The notes under the pieces: model-generated
Databases searched by the model: none
Told to the model about the DNA's origin: nothing
Seen by the model: the letters and a program-made list of their open reading frames with translations, nothing else
Part shown: positions 59,060 to 64,000 of the stretch, piece by piece
Layout: the number at the start of each line of letters is the position of its first letter
Position numbering within the stretch: position 1 is the stretch's first letter
Translations under genes and position numbers: made by a program
Source of the DNA: Circinella umbellata
Lineage: Eukaryota; Mucoromycota; Mucoromycetes; Mucorales; Lichtheimiaceae
DNA: 64,000 bases
Reading direction: 5' to 3'
Assembly (NCBI GenBank): GCA_025093555.1
Contig: JAIWNF010000103.1
Location: 25,478-89,477 of the forward strand

Positions 59060-62000
59060 ATGAAAGGAAAGCGCTCAATCGCAAAACATGTCTCAAGATC
59101 TAGTATCACTGTTCTTAGCGGTAAAAGAAGCCGTAAAGTATTTAAAACGAAAAAAATAAAAGCTACTTCAGGATCCCCATTACGACAATTTCATGCTGCC
59201 TTGAGACAAGATGCATCTCCATTAACATCAGCATCACCACAATCAAACGAAAGAGTCACTTCCTCTACTTCATATAATGAAGAGAGTGCTTATGATTTTT
59301 TTGATGATTACGTTGATTGCGATGATTACGAACCAAATACAGATGAGCCACATGCCGCATCAAGCAATAATAATTCTTTTCTTCGCAACAATCATTACTC
59401 TATTCCTTCATCCCAACAATACCATGTCCCTCGTTCCAAGAATAGTAGCAATGATGATTGGGCAAAACTTTTCCCTGACCTTTGGAAAGCCTATCTTCGT
59501 GGTCTTGGTCTCTATACAGTTGATTTAACTAAATTAGAGCTTATAAGGACACGAAAATGCAGCTGTGATACCATGGATACTAACAAAGTTATCTGTATAT
59601 TTGAATGTGGTTAGTGAATATGATAATATGTGCACATGTAACGTAAAAATGAGAAAAGATATATACTAAAATTCTACATAAGGCATCAAACGCGACATAT
59701 CCGTTTTGTCCTGTAACATATGTGAAAACTTTTCGCTGCCCATTGTTCTTATGGAATCACATATGTTTCCTTGTTCGCCAAAGCTGCCGGAAGTAGCAAT
59801 CCATATTGCTGTAATGGATAATTATTTTCTTCAGCAGTACATCCAGCGTCAAGCGATAACAAATATAGCCAAACTTGTTCAAAACGAATCCCCGCGCACG
59901 GTAATAAATAGTTTAATAAAAAGAGATTATTTAGAGGTTTTCTAAGCAATAAGAGTCTTTTTTTATGCTACAGGTTCCGAAATCATTCAAAACACAGTTG
60001 AATAGAGTTCTCCCAATCTATTCAAAAATGAAATTGGTCATTGAGCATCACCTTGAACAAAGCTATGATCTCATTTCCAGTGACATTTGTCCTGCGTGCA
60101 TGTTTGAGGTACGTGTTCTTTATTACAGTTATATACAATTTTTTTTATTATACTCTAAGCATATACTTTTTTATAGACTCATGATGAAAATTCATCTCCT
60201 TTACTTGTTGCTCTCGATGGCAACTTCTCCTTACGCAGGTTAAAAAGCGTTCCGGATGACTCCGGTCATTATCTTTTGAATCCGGAATATCACAATCTAA
60301 AAAATTATTGGGTTGCAAAGCCAATTATTGCTAAAACAAGAACAAACTCGGTATGTTTTTATCAAGCTTTGCTTTATATTATCCAATCTTCAATCTCAAG
60401 TTTGACGTTTAAATTTATGAATATACATATACATAATATGTATATATATATAGCGATCCACACAATCGTGTGCGTCCTTTAAAGCTTTGAGTGGACAACA
60501 GAAAAAGATGAAAGGAGGATTGGACGAGACCGGTGTTTTTGGATCAACTTGTGCTCGGCATGGGTTTCCATTGTTTTTCATTAGTATGACTACCGGAGAA
60601 ACGTAAGTTTATGTCCAATAACAGTATCTACTTTATTATTTTATATACTGCACCACTGATACGTTGAATCAAAGTTTTGACTATCCCATTAGCATTTTGA
60701 ACCGAATTAAACAACGATATGGTACAAATATTGGAGTCCTATATGACGTTGCATGCAAGTTAAAGCCTTCGTTAGAGCAGGTAAACTACTTAAATTACTT
60801 GTAAAATAAATTGCTATTTAATTAGTTAACAGTTAATGTACAAATCGTGTAGACACTTCCAGAGTTAAAGGATATACCGATGGCAGTTTCTGTTTGGCAT
60901 GCGTATAATCATGTACCTCAATGTCAGATAGACTTCCACCCTCGGCTTCTTCCAAATTATGGGATGACTGATGGGGAATGGTTAGAGCGCTTATGGTCCT
61001 ACACTAACCCATTCGTTCCGCAAACAAAATACTCAGGTCCTAATCACCGTAAGCTTACTTTGACCTGTGCATTTAATACATTTAAAAAAGAAAAAATTAC
61101 AAATATAGGTATGTTTTTTATCAGCTATATAATTTTTAAAATATATTTAGATTATAATACGTCTTAATTCGTATCTTTTATACTGGGTTCTTATATGTAG
61201 GGAAAACTCTAAAGGCAAAATATGCCCGTGCCGCTGTCATTAAAGAAGAAGCAAGTAAAAAGCTTGAAAATTACAACATGGAACGCTTGGGAGAGCTGTG
61301 GAAAGAGTTCAAAGAGGAGAAAAGATCTCAACCCATCCCTCAACTCGGCACTTATAATCAAGCAAAGGAGAACCTTAGACAAGCTGTTGCAAAATATGAC
61401 TGGACACTTGAGATTTTGCATGTTCAAAAAATTGGTATATTATACAAGGCTGCATAATTAATCTTTTGATATTGTAAACATAAAAGTATTTATTTCTTTC
61501 TATTATTCATTTAGGTATACGACGAGCTGAACAATATAGTAGACAGTTGAAAGTTGCACGTGCAAGAGTAGAAAAAGAATTAAAAGCATACAATGATATT
61601 CGTGGTGAAGGTATAAACTTTCTTTATAATGCATAAAATAATTAAGATCACAGACCAAACCAAGAAAAGTTCTAATGGTTATCGTTGATCAATAACGGTT
61701 AATTTATTTATTTTAATATAAAAATAATATATTATATAGATACAGAACATATGTCAGTTGCTGATATATTGGCGGAAAACAGTACATTCCGCATGGAATG
61801 TAATGTTTTTCATCACGAGATATATCCATTTGAACAATACCATAATTACCAACGAGCCGATGAAGAGTTGAAAATTCTTAAGGTAGTAAGCAGTATATTG
61901 ATCTGAATATATATATTATAATAGAAAACGTATGTATGTAGCTAAGCATAATACGACCTATAATATACATATTATGTTGTTATTATTTTTATACTTAGAA

Positions 62001-62340
62001 TGAAGCAAAATCGGTGCTCAATTTCGGTGCTAAGGCAGTTCATTTATTGAAATCTGCACTTAACTTATTAAACGAAAAACAAACGAAAACATCTCAAGAA
62101 GAAGGCGAGGCTTTATTATTAAGCAAAAAGCTAAATGACACCGAAGAATGGTGGTATACTCAGTTTCAGATGTTGAATAACTTTCTCACTGATTCTGAAC
62201 CACAAATTTCAACAGAGGAAGATAATGACAATATTGAAGATGGTATTGCAGACATTATTGGTGATGGAAATATAATTAATAATATAGAAATTGATAGTGA
62301 TGATGATTTTACTGATCTTACTGCCACTCAAGCTGAATAA
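59060..62340 (+). CDS. KDZ (Kyakuja-Dileera-Zisupton) family transposase-like protein
   Basis: Eleven exons: 59060-59609, 59683-59900, 59974-60108, 60177-60350, 60454-60602, 60693-60780, 60853-61108, 61201-61434, 61515-61610, 61740-61882, 61999-62340; 794 residues. After a basic, Ser-rich N-terminus comes a Cys-rich KDZ block (RKCSCD, SCNICEN) and the SHMFPCSPKLPEVAIHI motif. The core carries CPACMFE, VALDGNFSLRRL, GLDETGVFGSTCARHGFPLF, GVLYDVACKLKP, YNHVPQCQIDFHPR and MTDGEWLERLWS. Candidate DDE residues are D315, D427 and E480, all present. A C-terminal coiled coil and acidic tail end in DDDFTDLTATQAE. No stop or frameshift breaks the frame. Terminal repeats were not found by eye, so it may be a domesticated gene or an element whose ends I missed. 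Confidence 0.85.
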
Positions 62341-62363
62341 TTTATATAACCATCCTTTTCTTT

Positions 62364-62368
62364 TTCTT

Positions 62369-62398
<30 letters not shown>
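62364..62398. repeat. (TTC)n microsatellite
   Basis: TTC trinucleotide run of about 12 units in the 3' flank of the KDZ gene, followed by diverged TTTATCTTTATC units to about 62443. Confidence 0.85.
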
Positions 62399-62399
<1 letters not shown>

Positions 62400-62443
62400 T
62401 TTATCTTTATCTTCTTCTTTATCTTTATCTTTATCTTCATCTT

Positions 62444-64000
62444 ATAGATTTTGTTTTTCTTTATTAACTATCTTCTTATTTATTATAATTACTGTTTATG
62501 TTTTATCCCTCCTCATATTCTCAATATATTTATCTTAGTATGTTTACTATACACTAACTATTTGTAGCGCAAATTAAATCATCACATGCTCCAGGAATAC
62601 ATATTTATGCAGGTAAAACTATTTGGTAAGTTACAACAATTGCAAAACAGGAATGAAGTATTCTACCTCATAATATGCATTCTTATAGATTCGAACTTAT
62701 ATATTGCTTGTATAAATGCTGTAACAGTAGAAAATAATAAAAATGTATGCCATCATTACAATTTACACTTAATAAAATTAACGATATAGATTCTTCAAAT
62801 AATGTGTATTAAAAAATTATGCGATGTGATTTCTTTCGTTTTGTTGTTGATTCAATAAAAGAAAAAAACACTGGTTTGATGACAGGAATTATAGCTTGGA
62901 TATTAAGCAAAAAACGTTATTTGACAGCAATAGACTTACCAAGTTTTTTTATAACACAGCTCATCTATAAGCATCGTTTGCTCAATTATAAGTGAACAGT
63001 TAGAAGACATATGTTTTTTGTACGAAGTGCAACGTATCCTTTATCTTTTTAAATATAGTGTTACTAGCAGCATTATCCCTACTTCTATAAATAATGCTCG
63101 TACTGAGATGCTACAAAAAATATAGAGAACATCAGCGTATAATCAGATATAGTTGATATACAATATTTTCATATATTGGGATTTCACACGCTTTTATCAC
63201 CTATTTCTTTTCACTCTTCTAATTTTTTACTTTCTCAATAAACTCATCTTATTCTGACCACAGCTCATCGTTATTTGTTCCTGAAGTACGGTCTTCAAAA
63301 TATTCGTATGCATAACCTTGTGATGCTTGGCTCGTACCGTTCTTTAAACTAATGTTTATGTAAGAGCCCTCTCAAAGCAAAATTAAAAAGTTTAACAGAT
63401 ATGTTTGATATATAAAGTTTCCCAGAAACAGTTAATAACAGTGTGTCTTATGTTACTTTTGATCTGTCAAGAAATAAATTCAAATGTATCGAGGTTTCAA
63501 CCTATTTACAAATAGGAGAATCATATAAAGTGAAAATAAGGTGTATTGTCTCATTTAATTCTATCTGTGATTAATAGTCATTAAGGTTTTTATAAAGACC
63601 GCAGCACTCCGCTTTTCTTTTTTTAAAAAAAAAACTAATATTTTCATTAGTTTTTAACGTAATCATCAACAGTAGTATGATATGAATTGATACAGTCATC
63701 ATGTACGGAAATAAGTATGTGGCAGTATGTGTAAAGGGTTAGGAAAGGGTTAAATGTTGTAGCTTTTATCTACTTTTAAATAATAGTTTGTGGTATGGTA
63801 CACAAGTCGGAAGAAAAAGAATAAGCTATAAAACCCGATTAATTGACACTTATGACACTTTCTTCCTTTTTATTTTTCAATATGAATAGGTAAACTTTAG
63901 CTTTTTTGTTAGTTCTAATGAATAATGTGTGTGTGTAATATATTAAACAAAGAAATATACTCAAACCATAGTGATAATATAACTGTTGATCGAAAACAAC
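62444..64000. other. Right-edge intergenic DNA
   Basis: 1.6 kb without a supported gene. A short hairpin with AAAACTAAT/ATTAGTTTT arms lies at about 63629-63654. Open frames (e.g. 62586-62789) are AT-rich and unconvincing. Confidence 0.5.

Noticed and set aside
1..64000. CRISPR arrays, bacterial operons and Shine-Dalgarno sites
   Set aside because: The DNA is eukaryotic with spliced genes; no regularly spaced direct repeats of CRISPR type were seen.
1..64000. Intact tRNA or 5S rRNA genes
   Set aside because: Apart from the relic near 16650, no A-box/B-box pair with a foldable cloverleaf was found by eye on either strand.

Overview
The window reads as nuclear DNA of an early-diverging filamentous fungus, most likely Mucoromycota. 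This is inferred from the gene families and sequence style, not from a marker gene. It is very AT-rich, full of poly-A/T tracts and microsatellites. Genes carry many short GT-AG introns, mostly 50-150 bases. Proteins have long Asn/Ser/Gln low-complexity linkers. Fungal-type families recur: Cdc3 septin, velvet factor, Zn2Cys6 regulator, Bud6/AIP3, CYSTM and a KDZ-type transposase. Spliced models were built by hand from reading-frame phase and splice consensus. All complete models close in frame, but single exon edges may be off by a base where homopolymers occur.

Layout. 0-8.6 kb: an FHA-domain gene runs off the left edge, divergent from an OGG1 8-oxoguanine glycosylase. An 11-exon gamma-tubulin complex component and a small unknown gene follow. 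9.3-15.8 kb: a Cdc3-type septin converges on an aldehyde dehydrogenase, which shares a 163-base start-to-start region with a type II membrane glycosyltransferase. A secreted beta-trefoil protein follows. 15.8-19.8 kb: gene-poor, with a decayed reverse-strand coding region and a tRNA/SINE-like relic. 19.8-24.7 kb: an MFSD6-like transporter and an unknown acidic protein. 24.7-31.4 kb: a possible structured RNA near 26.8 kb, a WD40 gene and a CYSTM gene. 32-34.2 kb: a velvet-domain regulator with an interrupted domain. 34.2-41.1 kb: a 7-kb gene desert holding an orphan exon-like frame and a 1.41-kb element with roughly 95-base terminal inverted repeats carrying GGCGCGCC motifs. 41.1-54 kb: an F-box gene, a Zn2Cys6 regulator, a small secreted protein, a Bud6-like protein and a tiny two-exon gene. 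55.6-62.4 kb: an F-BAR/SH3 protein divergent from an intact-looking, intron-rich KDZ transposase gene. The right 1.6 kb shows no gene.

Several genes act in the same cellular area: septin, Bud6, F-BAR/SH3 protein and gamma-tubulin complex component all belong to polarity, septation or cytoskeleton nucleation. They are dispersed, and nothing indicates co-transcription. The most unusual items are the GGCGCGCC-bearing inverted-repeat element, the KDZ gene with all three candidate catalytic acids, the GC-rich hairpin block near 26.8 kb, and the orphan frame at 37.3 kb.
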